Position numbers and translations under genes: made by a program
Notes under the pieces: model-generated
What the model saw: the letters and a program-made list of their open reading frames with translations, nothing else
Told to the model about the DNA's origin: nothing
The model's database searches: none
Shown: piece by piece, positions 51,435 to 60,362 of the stretch
Layout of the letters: each line of letters starts with the position of its first letter
How positions within the stretch are numbered: the stretch's first letter is position 1
Assembly: GCA_039105265.1 (NCBI GenBank)
Contig: JAPFFF010000002.1
Coordinates: forward strand, 1,860,001-1,924,000
DNA: 64,000 nucleotides
Origin: Tritrichomonas musculus
Taxonomy: Eukaryota; Parabasalia; Tritrichomonadida; Tritrichomonadidae
Direction: 5' to 3'

Positions 51435-53198
51435 TTATTTATTAATTTGAAAGAATTGATATGCGTCTTCACGCAATTGATAAATTGCTGCCTTTGAGCC
51501 ATCTTTGGTTTCACGGCAGTATTTGAGAACGCTGTTTCGAAAGGCTTGCATTGTTCCCACAGCATATCCATTTTCGGTGCACCAAGCTTTAAAGGATTCA
51601 AAGGCCTGCTTCTTTTGTATTCCATGGATAAATTGTGAAACATTCAGCTGAATGAATGCTGAGTATGGATTCTTCGAAAAGTTAATAATGTCTGTTTTCT
51701 CTCTTGTCAAAGGAATGATTGTCGGATCCCATTGGGAAAGATCAATTCTTCTGAACCAAGATAACAGGATCGAAAAAAAATCAGGAGTGAAGGACCCATA
51801 AAGATTATTAAAATAGTCTTTATCTCCTCGTTTTTCTGCTGAAACTTCCATAACTATGTATCGTCTATCATCTTCTGCTATTTTGATTGGTGCAAAATTG
51901 TTCGAAAGGAAGATAAAGTTGGCAACATTTTGCTGAGTAAAGACGTCCTGATACTTCTTGTGAATGTCAATTGACTCTTCTGTGATCAATGTCTTTAAGG
52001 TGTCGTCATCATATTTCTTGTTGCCGATAAAACTCTTTACTTCATTACACACAAGCAACATTTTATACATCAAACTTCCATTAAATTTGCCTGTGAGATA
52101 ATCAAGTTTGGCATCAGGATTGGCATAACCACCAAAAAGTTTACAAATAGTGTCAGTAAACGTGTTTTTCCCAGTACCCTGCATACCTGTTATGACGAGT
52201 GCTGTTTTGGTCTTTTTTCCAATATTTTGGATAATATACGATATCCAGGATATGACATAATTGAAAACATCTTTTCTTTTTTTGCATATGATGGCAAAAA
52301 TATGAGAAAGGAATGGCTGAATAACTTCTTGTCTTATATTTTGTCCAAAGCATAAAGGATAATCAAATCCCTGGAAGAATTGAAACACATCCAATCGTCC
52401 GGTGTAGAATGCCATCTGCTCTATTGTCAAAAAGTTTGTATTTGTTCCTTCCTGCAAAACTTTATATGCTGTAATTGCTTTTGTCGTTTTGCCCAAAGTT
52501 ATTGACTTTAGTTTTTGATTGAACTGTGCCATAGTAGTGAATGTCAGTTGTGCGTGATTGTACTTTGGGTCTCTCACTTTGAGGAGAAAAATTGATGGCA
52601 CAACATCAATATGTTTAGCAACTCTGACAAGATCAGTCATGAATTCCCCGACTCTGATGCCAAACCCTGTGCTTTTCCTATAGTCTTTGTGTCTGATGCT
52701 AGTTAATGAAAAATGGGTATATGTTTCAATTTGAGCTGAGTCATTAATGGTGTTATTAAAGTACGTCTCAAGCATGTAATTCCTCTGTCTTTGAGGTAAA
52801 CAGTTTAAGAAATCGAATAACCATCTGTTCCCTTTGAGAGTTTGATTATTTAGCCAATTTTCTTCGACAAATTCTTCACTATTTCCCTCTTTGAGACACC
52901 ACCATCTTTTCATGATTTGCTTTTTGAAATCGGTCTTATATGGTGCAATAGATATTGAATTGAATACCTGACCAAAATTCTCTTCGTTTGGTTCCAACAA
53001 TGAATAAAGGGCCAATAAATCATCACCGTCAAGTTTAATTGGGTTATTGTTGACACAAAGATCATTATCATTAAAATCTGGGTGGTAATGTGGCAGGACA
53101 TTTTGAATTATTATTTGGTCTTCATCGTTACTATCATCCAAATAAGGATCTTCTTCAGTCATTTGTTCTTCTTCAGTCATTTGTTCTTCTTCAGTCAT
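51435..53198 (-). CDS. superfamily 3 helicase (D5/NS1-like)
   Basis: A 587-residue replicative helicase. Walker A is GMQGTGKN with the lysine at 344, Walker B-like LLVCNEVK follows, then the SF3 motif C strand NFIFLSNNFAPI and a DDRRYIVMEV segment with the arginine-finger type basic pair. The N-terminal 270 residues may hold a primase-like or origin-binding region but I see no firm motif. The C-terminal FKAWCTENGYAVGTMQAFRNSV recalls the winged helix after D5-type helicases. The start carries three copies of an 18-bp MTEEEQ unit. The leader is TCACATTTCTGAA then ATG. Confidence 0.85.
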   Translation of the reverse strand: MTEEEQMTEEEQMTEEDPYLDDSNDEDQIIIQNVLPHYHPDFNDNDLCVNNNPIKLDGDDLLALYSLLEPNEENFGQVFNSISIAPYKTDFKKQIMKRWWCLKEGNSEEFVEENWLNNQTLKGNRWLFDFLNCLPQRQRNYMLETYFNNTINDSAQIETYTHFSLTSIRHKDYRKSTGFGIRVGEFMTDLVRVAKHIDVVPSIFLLKVRDPKYNHAQLTFTTMAQFNQKLKSITLGKTTKAITAYKVLQEGTNTNFLTIEQMAFYTGRLDVFQFFQGFDYPLCFGQNIRQEVIQPFLSHIFAIICKKRKDVFNYVISWISYIIQNIGKKTKTALVITGMQGTGKNTFTDTICKLFGGYANPDAKLDYLTGKFNGSLMYKMLLVCNEVKSFIGNKKYDDDTLKTLITEESIDIHKKYQDVFTQQNVANFIFLSNNFAPIKIAEDDRRYIVMEVSAEKRGDKDYFNNLYGSFTPDFFSILLSWFRRIDLSQWDPTIIPLTREKTDIINFSKNPYSAFIQLNVSQFIHGIQKKQAFESFKAWCTENGYAVGTMQAFRNSVLKYCRETKDGSKAAIYQLREDAYQFFQINK

Positions 53199-53247
53199 TT
53201 CAGAAATGTGAAGAGCTTTTTTGTTTTTTATTTTTTCTCAAAAATAA

Positions 53248-53478
53248 ATGTCCGGACGATTAGATCTTTCAGAATTTAATGAAACAAATGTTATCAAAAA
53301 GCTCACCAAATCAGAAAGTATACAAAATTTGAAAAGAGGACGAAAACTAAAATACGCTACTGAAGAAGAAAGACATGAAGCTAGAAAACAACAACAAAAA
53401 GCATATAGAGAAAGGAAAAAAAGAGAATTAGAAGAATTAAGAGAAAAAGTAAATATGATAACGAATCAGCCCAATTGA
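53248..53478 (+). CDS. small AT-hook/basic-helix DNA-binding protein (D)
   Basis: A 76-residue, shortest member of the family at 2257 and 34327: LDLSEFNETNVIKKL, then KRGRKLKY, then EARKQQQKAYRERKKRELEEL. It is divergent from the helicase gene with 49 bases between the starts, so the two may share a control region. A CCAATT...AATTGG inverted repeat spans its stop codon (53471-53490). Confidence 0.65.
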   Translation: MSGRLDLSEFNETNVIKKLTKSESIQNLKRGRKLKYATEEERHEARKQQQKAYRERKKRELEELREKVNMITNQPN

Positions 53479-53510
53479 ATACCTAATTGGCTTGTATTTT
53501 ATTTTTGTTT

Positions 53511-54125
53511 TTCAATAATTATTCAATGATTCATGCGTCCAATAAAATTCAATGATTCATGCGTCCAATAAAATTCAATGATTCATGCGGCCAATAAAAA
53601 AACATTCAATAATTCATGCGGCCATGACCTTATGAAGTATTCAATTTTCTTGCGGACAAAAAAAATTCAATGATTCATGCGGACAAAAAAAATTCAATGA
53701 TTCAAGAATTCAATGATTCATGCGTCCAAAAAAATTCAATGATTCATGCGTCCAAAAAAATTCAATGATTCATGCGGACAAAAAAATTCAATGATTCATG
53801 CGGACAAAAAAAATTCAATGATTCATGCGGACAAAAAAAATTCAATGATTCATGCGTCCAAAAAATTCAATGATTCATGCGGACAAAAAAAAATTCAATG
53901 ATTCAAGAATTCAATGATTCATGCGGACAAAAAAATTCAATGATTCATGCGGACAAAAAAAATTCAATGATTCATGCGTCCAATAAAATTCAATGATTCA
54001 TGCGGACAATAAAAAAAACATTCAAAATTCATCACCTTATGAAGTATTCAATAAAATTCAATGATTCATGCGGACAAAAAAATTCAATGATTCATGCGGA
54101 CAAAAAAAATTCAATGATTCATGCA
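53511..54125. repeat. minisatellite, about 24 units of 26-28 bp
   Basis: The unit is ATTCAATGATTCATGCGGAC followed by a run of A. About 24 copies occur, some shortened (ATTCAATGATTCAAG) and two carrying a CACCTTATGAAGT or GACCTTATGAAGT tail. The inner word alternates between GCGGAC and GCGTCC. No unique spacers lie between units, so this is not a CRISPR array. It lies between the helicase/basic-protein block and the polymerase, a place where an internal origin or a recombination hot spot could lie. Confidence 0.9.
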
Positions 54126-54132
54126 GTAATGT

Positions 54133-54552
54133 TTAGTAAATAATTTTTGTGTATATTGTTAATCTTTTATTTTTTATTCTAATACGCTTATTAGAAAACA
54201 TTGTTCTTATTTCAAGTATATGTGCAAGTCCTTTTTTGGTTAAATTTGTGCCAAAATAACTATTATATAAATCTCTGAGTTCATTTGCATAATAATTATC
54301 TTTTCTGAGAGATTTATAAAATGCCAAGAATTTGGGATTGATATGGAGGCTATCTGGTATTTTGGCTTTTGGACTTAATTCGAAACTAGGAATTTTATCT
54401 TCTTGAGAAGATATATGTAATGACCGTGAGATATCTTTCCCCAATTTTTCTATTTGATTATCAAGATGCCAGAGCTCTTTGTCTTCTTCTGTTAACTCAT
54501 AATGAACTAAAGAATCAAGAAAATCAGTTTCGTCTTCAAAGTATTCAGACAT
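54133..54552 (-). CDS. unknown 139-aa protein, possible host gene
   Basis: The start at MSEYFEDETDFLDSL (54552) is preferred over an in-frame ATG at 54714, because the extra N terminus is very AT-rich and the sequence before 54552 reads TCACACTTTTT then ATG, a TCA-type initiator-like leader of 11 bases. The product has LTEEDKELWHLDNQIEKLG, an IPDSLHINPKFLAFYKSLR segment and a basic C terminus. I do not recognise it, and no other element in the window has it. It may be a captured host gene or an element-specific regulator. Confidence 0.5.
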   Translation of the reverse strand: MSEYFEDETDFLDSLVHYELTEEDKELWHLDNQIEKLGKDISRSLHISSQEDKIPSFELSPKAKIPDSLHINPKFLAFYKSLRKDNYYANELRDLYNSYFGTNLTKKGLAHILEIRTMFSNKRIRIKNKRLTIYTKIIY

Positions 54553-54917
54553 AAAAAGTGTGAACTTTTTCAAAAGAATTTTCAAATTATATGGAAAAAC
54601 ATTTTTTAGAATAAAAATAACTATTTTATAAATATGTATATTTAATGTAGATATTAAATAATAGTTTAGATTTAAAAAATAAAATACTTTGGAATAAAAT
54701 TTACATTCTCTCAATTTATTGAAATATTTTTAATAATTTGTTTTTTAATAATAATCATAAAAATAATATATATACTTAATATAGATAATTAATAATTAAT
54801 CGTTAGATTAAAACTAAATATTTATTATAAAAATGATCGGACATTCAATTTTGTGAGAAACGATAATTGAGAGAATAAATTATTCTTAAAAACCGCCATT
54901 GCTGACCATTTTTTTTA
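54553..54917. other. AT-rich gap without gene
   Basis: Apart from the leader of the reverse gene at its left edge, this stretch is simple A/T-rich sequence with many ATA and TAA words. I see no gene, hairpin or repeat of note. Confidence 0.5.
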
Positions 54918-55027
54918 ATGTTCTTCAACAACAACAACAACAACAATCTAAACTCAAAACAAAGACGAATCATCAAACGTCAAATCCAAAGAATGCCAAT
55001 GCTTAATGACATGCAAATGACAAATCA

Positions 55028-55440
55028 GAATCAATTACTGCAACTCTTGCTGAACAAACAAGACTCGAATCAATTATGCAACTCTTGCTGAACAAGCAAG
55101 ACTCGAATCAATTATGCAACTCTTGCTGAACAAGCAAGACTCGAATCAGCAGCCAGACGCAAATCAATTGTTGCAACTCTTGCTGAACAAGCAAGACTCA
55201 ATCAGCAGCCAGACGCAAATCAATTGTTGCAACTCTTGCTGAACAAGCAAGACTCGAATCAATTACTGCAACTCTTGCTGAACAAGCAAGACTCGAATCA
55301 ATTGTTGCAACTCTTGCTGAACAAGCAAGACCAGAATCTGTCGCAAAACTTGCTGAATAAGCAAGACCAGAATCTGTCGCAAAACTTGCTGAACAAGCAA
55401 GACCAGAATCTGTCGCAAAACTTGCTGAATAAGCAACAAG
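55028..55440 (+). repeat. coding tandem repeats, 36-39 bp
   Basis: The left units contain CAACTCTTGCTGAACAAGCA with GACTCGAAT (about 38-39 bp). The right units contain AAGACCAGAATCTGTCGCAA with AACTTGCTG (36 bp). They encode Gln/Asn-rich 12-13 residue repeats such as LLNKQDSNQLLQL and LLNKQDQNLSQN. A CAGCAGCCAGACGCAAAT insert occurs twice. Such repeats vary quickly in copy number. Confidence 0.85.
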
Positions 55441-56144
55441 AGGAGGAAGAAGAACCTCATTTGCAAATAGAACCTGGCCATGTCATAAATTTTTTGCCAG
55501 CTGAACCAGAGGAAGAGACAAAAAGCTGGGAAAGATTAATGGACATAATTCTCCAATCCGATCAGCAGCCAAATCCACTCACAAAGTTGGATTGGAGAAT
55601 TCGTCAAATAATGACCAAATATGTGGACAAAAAGCTGGAAAAGCAAAAAGCAGATTATGAGACCAAGATCAAGAACCTAGAGGAACAAATTACAAAACTA
55701 AAGATACCACCTCCACCAGCACCAGCACCAGCACCGGAAATAGATTATGCATCTGTTTCAAAAAGAGTATGCAAAGAACAGGCTTTCTTAGATGAATTAG
55801 TGAGAGTGGTAAACAATGCCTGGGATAATAGAGAAAAGGTTGATCCAGCTGGAATTGCTAAAACTCTAGAAAAAAAGATCAGTAGATCAGAAGAAGCAAG
55901 ACGTTTAATATTCGTCCATGAAGATTTCAAAAATAAATACAGCAAAGATTATAATACATCCAAGCTCCAACAAGATCTTTATAATGACTTTACTTCCTCA
56001 ATAAAAAAGCTCGTTAATGATCCTCGAGAATACCAATATTTACTATCACTTCAGGATAATGCTCCAGATGTGAATACTAAAAACTTACCCACAATTACAG
56101 CATGGTGGGTTGAACATTATTTAAAGACACTTTTAATAGCATAA
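55224..56144 (+). CDS. Gln/Asn-repeat protein with C-terminal helical domain
   Basis: Function unknown. The frame (306 residues) opens within the repeat block and continues through an acidic stretch (EPHLQIEPGHVINFL), a helical segment with coiled coil (ADYETKIKNLEEQITKLKI), a Pro-Ala linker and a helical C-terminal domain with SVSKRVCKEQ-like and KKLVNDPREYQYLLSL segments. The true start is uncertain because the repeats reach further left, where an ATG at 54918 could begin the gene. A terminal-protein or accessory role beside the polymerase is speculation. Confidence 0.5.
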   Translation: MLQLLLNKQDSNQLLQLLLNKQDSNQLLQLLLNKQDQNLSQNLLNKQDQNLSQNLLNKQDQNLSQNLLNKQQEEEEEPHLQIEPGHVINFLPAEPEEETKSWERLMDIILQSDQQPNPLTKLDWRIRQIMTKYVDKKLEKQKADYETKIKNLEEQITKLKIPPPPAPAPAPEIDYASVSKRVCKEQAFLDELVRVVNNAWDNREKVDPAGIAKTLEKKISRSEEARRLIFVHEDFKNKYSKDYNTSKLQQDLYNDFTSSIKKLVNDPREYQYLLSLQDNAPDVNTKNLPTITAWWVEHYLKTLLIA

Positions 56145-56254
56145 GGTCATTAATAAACAATTCTTCTCTTAATTTTTTTAATTCTTTTATTTTTATTTTT
56201 AATTCTTTTATTTTTATATTTCTACGGTTTTTAGGTTAATAAAGGTCAATTTAA

Positions 56255-56265
56255 TCACACTTAAA
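56255..56265 (+). promoter_or_regulatory. TCA-type initiator-like leader of the D polymerase gene
   Basis: TCACACTTAAA directly precedes the ATG. Similar words stand 11-13 bases before the starts of the genes at 50070, 51357, 53198 and 54552 (all reverse). In trichomonads the core promoter is an initiator of the form TCA followed by a pyrimidine and A or T close to the start codon, which fits. Confidence 0.5.
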
Positions 56266-59200
56266 ATGGACTTCAACAAACTTTCAAGAGAAGAATTGAT
56301 AAAACTTGTTCAAACACAGCAAAATCAAATACAGAGATTACAGAGAAGTGGCTTGTCGGGGAAAAAGATGAAAACCAATATATCAAATGTAGATAATGAC
56401 ATAATGAACTTGTCTATAGACTTTTATGAAGAATCAAAGACACAAGCAAGACAAGCATACGAAAAAAGAGTACAAGAAGTGGATGATCAAGAGTTATTTC
56501 AAAGAGAACTCAAAAGACTCATGTTTATGGCTGCAAAAGAGTTCTCCTTTGACGTCGATATTGGAGACAGTGAGTGCAAGAGACTCGCATTTACAGAGAT
56601 GCTTCGACACTGCTATAAGATTCGAAATAAATCAAAAGTTGTCGTCAAAGCATACACACTTGATGGACACGCAAAATGGTTCACTCTCAGCGACAAACAT
56701 GACATAGAGAGCACAATAGGTCACATATCAGGCGAATTAGACTTGTCAGAAGAGAAATCAGATACAAACCCAACTGTCAATTTTGAATTCATTCCAGTCA
56801 AATATGATGTACTTTTTCTGAGAAAACAACTAGACGATAAAGGAATTAAGTTCGATGTTATTAAAGAAGATGAAGATGACCATGCTTTATATCATGAAGA
56901 AGTCGAAATCGATCCAGATTATAGATCAACACCAGAAGGTTCATTCTTTCCTTTTATTAATTTATCTAATTTAGATCTCAGTGAATTCCAAATATTCTCA
57001 AAGATAGATAAGAAAAATTATAAAGACAATTGTTTTGTCTATGCTTTGATTCAGTCAGGAGTGTTCAATGATGAAGAAATAAATCACTTGCGATATTATG
57101 TTCAAACAAAATCGATGCCAAATAACAAAATCAAAGAGATATCAGAAAAATTCAAATGCAGTTTTGTCGTGAAAAGAATCGATGAAAGGTTTGATATTAA
57201 GCATCAAATGCAGATCAAAATAGACACCAGAAAGAAAGGTTATGATCGAACAGTAGAGTTGCTTCTTTATAAAGATCACTACATGATATATAGGCCAATC
57301 AAATGCACCATCTATTATCTTGAACATGCAAAAGAAATAGACGAAAAGTTCAAAGATGATAAAAACCGCTTCATGATCAAAGGCATCAAAGGCGAAAAGA
57401 TTTTTTATTCAGAAAATGGCACTCTTCCAATGATGATATTCAGAAAAATGTTTGAGCTCAATATGTTCAGAGAGATAAGAAGCTGCGAATTATCCATATT
57501 GAATACAACCGAATACGATGGATTGAATGATTACATTGATCTTGATTATAATGAAGAATTATGCACAAAAATAATAGACTCGAATAAAGATAAGAAGAAA
57601 GAGAAAGATTGGTCTAGAGTATATTATTCAGATTTTGAAACAGACACTACTGTATCTCCTCATCGTCCTTATTTGAATTGCACAGTGTATCGTGAAGGCC
57701 AAAATATTCACAAAATAAGCTTTGAAGGTGAAAACATTGATCGTCAGCTTCTCAATTATCTATACAATAATTCACTAACTTATTTTCACAATTTAAAGTA
57801 CGATGGTTGCTTTTTCATCAATACTCCTGGATGGAAAACACAAATAACTGAAAGAACAGGCACAGTTTTGCAAGTCATTATGCTCAAGTATGCTTCAAAT
57901 GGTAAATTAGTGAAAAAGCTTACGTTTCGCAATTCCTATTCAATTATTCCATCGGCTCTCAGGAATTTTGCATCTATGTTTAATTTAGATGTGCATAAAG
58001 AGGTTATGGCATACAAAATATACACTGAAGAAAACATTCAAAAAGCTGTTCTGCCAATCAATGAATTCTATGAGCAGTATAGAAAAGAGAACGATGGCAA
58101 AGATGAAAGCAAACAAATCCTAGAAAATGCCAAAATAAGTGAAGCATACAATGAAAAAAATGATTCAATTAATATTATGAAATATGCCAAGTTCTATTGT
58201 TTTAAGGATTGTATCGTTCTTATGAAAGGGCTTGAAAAATTTGATAAAGATTTGAAAGAAGTATTCAAACAAACAGGTACAGAAATGTTAGGCGTTAATA
58301 ACTTTATTTCAATCTCATCTATCGGTTATCATTTCGCCAATAAATATGGATGTTTTGACGGTTGTTATCAATTAAGTGGCAAACCGCAAAACTTTATTCA
58401 AAGATGTGTAAGCGGAGGAAGAACAATGACAGCATCAAATCAAAAGCAATATATAGAAGGAAGAATACAAGATTTTGATGCAGTTAGCCTTTATCCTTCA
58501 GCTATGTATGTAATGGATGGTGTTGCTAAAGGAAAACCGAAAATTTTGCCTCAAAATATAGACCATGATCAATTGATGAAATTTGACACTTTTTTTATTG
58601 AAATCAATATTAATGAAATCAAGTGCAAATCCGATAAGCCATATAAATTCGGGCAAGTCTTTAGACGAAATGATAAGGGCTCAAAAATATTTGACAATGA
58701 CCCTGTTAGCAATTTTTATATTGACAAGATTGCACTAATGGATTTAATAGAGTTCTATGATATCAAATACGAAATCATTCGTGGTTACTATTTTGATGAA
58801 GGATTTAATAAGAAGATTAATGAGTTCATTCTTGGATTATTTAATTTAAGACTCAAATATAAGAAAGAGAAGAATCCACTGCAGTCAACGATCAAATTGC
58901 TATTGAATTCAATCTATGGCAAATCAATATTGAAAGCGATGAAAACCGAAACAAAAAGTGTACCCAGAGATGAGCTAATGAAATACATTTGGCGCAATTA
59001 TAACTTTATCACAGAAATCTATGATGAACCGACAATTGATAGATGCTATGTGAAAAAGCTGAAGCCGATCAATGATCATTTCAATCTCCCACAATTTGGT
59101 GCTAGCGTTCTTTCATGGTCAAAACATTTGATGAATCGTGTTATGGCTAGTGCAGAACAAAATGGGATTGAAATATTCTATCAAGATACCGATAGCATGC

Positions 59201-59616
59201 ACCTAAATGAAGATGATGTGAAAAAAGTGGCAGAGATCTTTAAGGAGAAATATAATGCTGAATTAATAGGTGAAAACATGTGTCAATTTCATAATGATTT
59301 TGACGGTTTTGAGGGTGCAGTAGGCCAAATACATTCACGAAAACTGATCGCATTAGGCAAGAAAAGTTATTTAGATATCTTAGTCGATGAAGAAGGAAAA
59401 GAAGGATATCATATAAGACTCAAGGGCATTCCTCATCAAGTGATCATTAATAAATGTAAACGAATGGGCATCACAATTGAAGAACTCTATGAAAAATTGT
59501 ATGCTGGGGCCAAAATGGAGTTCAATTTATTAGATGGCACAAATGCATTCAGAAAAACTCAAACTTTTCAGCAGACTAATATCAAAAAGTTTAGCAGGAC
59601 CCTTAAATTCATTTAG
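56266..59616 (+). CDS. protein-primed DNA polymerase B, whole (D)
   Basis: An uninterrupted 1,116-residue polymerase that copies the linear element from a terminal protein. Residues 1-45 hold a short coiled coil and a basic stretch. A conserved region at about 230-345 has C256 (NYKDNCFVYALIQS) and H338 (YKDHYMI) in an OTU-like arrangement. Exonuclease motifs are D456-x-E458 (SDFETD), N509 to D513 (HNLKYD) and D648 (YCFKD). Polymerase motifs are DFDAVSLYPSAM from D736, K877-LLLNSIYG and YQDTDS with D974 and D976. The KKSYLDIL segment follows. All catalytic positions are present. It ends 8 bases inside the convergent 245-family gene. Confidence 0.95.
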   Translation: MDFNKLSREELIKLVQTQQNQIQRLQRSGLSGKKMKTNISNVDNDIMNLSIDFYEESKTQARQAYEKRVQEVDDQELFQRELKRLMFMAAKEFSFDVDIGDSECKRLAFTEMLRHCYKIRNKSKVVVKAYTLDGHAKWFTLSDKHDIESTIGHISGELDLSEEKSDTNPTVNFEFIPVKYDVLFLRKQLDDKGIKFDVIKEDEDDHALYHEEVEIDPDYRSTPEGSFFPFINLSNLDLSEFQIFSKIDKKNYKDNCFVYALIQSGVFNDEEINHLRYYVQTKSMPNNKIKEISEKFKCSFVVKRIDERFDIKHQMQIKIDTRKKGYDRTVELLLYKDHYMIYRPIKCTIYYLEHAKEIDEKFKDDKNRFMIKGIKGEKIFYSENGTLPMMIFRKMFELNMFREIRSCELSILNTTEYDGLNDYIDLDYNEELCTKIIDSNKDKKKEKDWSRVYYSDFETDTTVSPHRPYLNCTVYREGQNIHKISFEGENIDRQLLNYLYNNSLTYFHNLKYDGCFFINTPGWKTQITERTGTVLQVIMLKYASNGKLVKKLTFRNSYSIIPSALRNFASMFNLDVHKEVMAYKIYTEENIQKAVLPINEFYEQYRKENDGKDESKQILENAKISEAYNEKNDSINIMKYAKFYCFKDCIVLMKGLEKFDKDLKEVFKQTGTEMLGVNNFISISSIGYHFANKYGCFDGCYQLSGKPQNFIQRCVSGGRTMTASNQKQYIEGRIQDFDAVSLYPSAMYVMDGVAKGKPKILPQNIDHDQLMKFDTFFIEININEIKCKSDKPYKFGQVFRRNDKGSKIFDNDPVSNFYIDKIALMDLIEFYDIKYEIIRGYYFDEGFNKKINEFILGLFNLRLKYKKEKNPLQSTIKLLLNSIYGKSILKAMKTETKSVPRDELMKYIWRNYNFITEIYDEPTIDRCYVKKLKPINDHFNLPQFGASVLSWSKHLMNRVMASAEQNGIEIFYQDTDSMHLNEDDVKKVAEIFKEKYNAELIGENMCQFHNDFDGFEGAVGQIHSRKLIALGKKSYLDILVDEEGKEGYHIRLKGIPHQVIINKCKRMGITIEELYEKLYAGAKMEFNLLDGTNAFRKTQTFQQTNIKKFSRTLKFI

Positions 59617-60346
59617 TTAACACATCCTTAACGTCTGCATCTTTAGCTGGCTTTACTTTAATTGAAACAAACAAAGGACTTTTTAAAGCGATAGGCTGAA
59701 ATTGGAAATCGACTAAACTTAATTCTAAATATTTTAAACTATCTGTGTTTGTTTTTATTTTTATTGGTTTTCCTTCTTTCTCAAAGTCATAAATCAGTGG
59801 CTTGCCGTCTATAGCCATTGTGTTTATATTTCCTATAACTGAAGGAGTATACTCTTGATCTCCAATAGCTGAATACATCGGATTACCTTGTAAAGAGACC
59901 AAATAAAGTTTTGTATGAGTTATGATCGGCAAATCTGGCACAATAAAGGGTTCTTTAGGATCAATTGTCAAAGGCAACGGAGTGTTATATAATCCAGTCA
60001 ATAATGCTGCTCTGTGAGATATTGATGTAATTGTTGTTTTCAAACTTGCTGTTATCTTAAATGTGCGTTTATTTTTATCATATTCCCATGCCAATTCACT
60101 TTTCTGACTAAAAATTTGTTCAAGTTGTTTGATAGAATAATGATAGGACTCAGAAAATTCAATAGTATGAACGGTTTTGCCAACTTGATATTTCATATAA
60201 TCATCTTTTGTGCTTAATAATATGTTTGAATTAGTGTTTATCGAAGACACATAATATTTTACATAGCTGCATTTCCAAGGTATATTCATCGTCAAAGAAA
60301 CAGTATGATATTTTTGTGAATCACGGCTTTGCATAGAAATTAACAT
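59609..60346 (-). CDS. 245-family protein (D, whole)
   Basis: A 245-residue protein, with whole or partial relatives at 34679-35377, 19775-19958 and 10193-10300. Segments: IPWKCSYVKYYVSSINTNSN, SHRAALLTGLYNTPLPL, KLYLVSLQGNP, QEYTPSVIGNI, LSLVDFQFQPIALKSP and FVSIKVKPAKD. The sequence is beta-rich without membrane spans. I do not recognise a named family. Its fixed place between polymerase and fiber, overlapping the polymerase end and divergent from the fiber gene, suggests a partner of the fiber such as a base or penton protein. Confidence 0.75.
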   Translation of the reverse strand: MLISMQSRDSQKYHTVSLTMNIPWKCSYVKYYVSSINTNSNILLSTKDDYMKYQVGKTVHTIEFSESYHYSIKQLEQIFSQKSELAWEYDKNKRTFKITASLKTTITSISHRAALLTGLYNTPLPLTIDPKEPFIVPDLPIITHTKLYLVSLQGNPMYSAIGDQEYTPSVIGNINTMAIDGKPLIYDFEKEGKPIKIKTNTDSLKYLELSLVDFQFQPIALKSPLFVSIKVKPAKDADVKDVLTK

Positions 60347-60362
60347 TTATTTATTATTAAAT
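60347..60362. promoter_or_regulatory. 16-bp divergent start region (D)
   Basis: Sixteen A/T-only bases (TTATTTATTATTAAAT) lie between the reverse start at 60346 and the forward start at 60363. The gap is too short for two independent promoters, so the signals must overlap coding sequence or be shared. Confidence 0.6.

Noticed and set aside
53511-54125. CRISPR array
   Set aside because: Units follow each other without unique spacers, the context is eukaryotic, and no cas-like gene is near.
55263-55481. Reverse-strand Leu/Gln repeat frame
   Set aside because: It mirrors the Gln/Asn tandem repeats of the forward gene.
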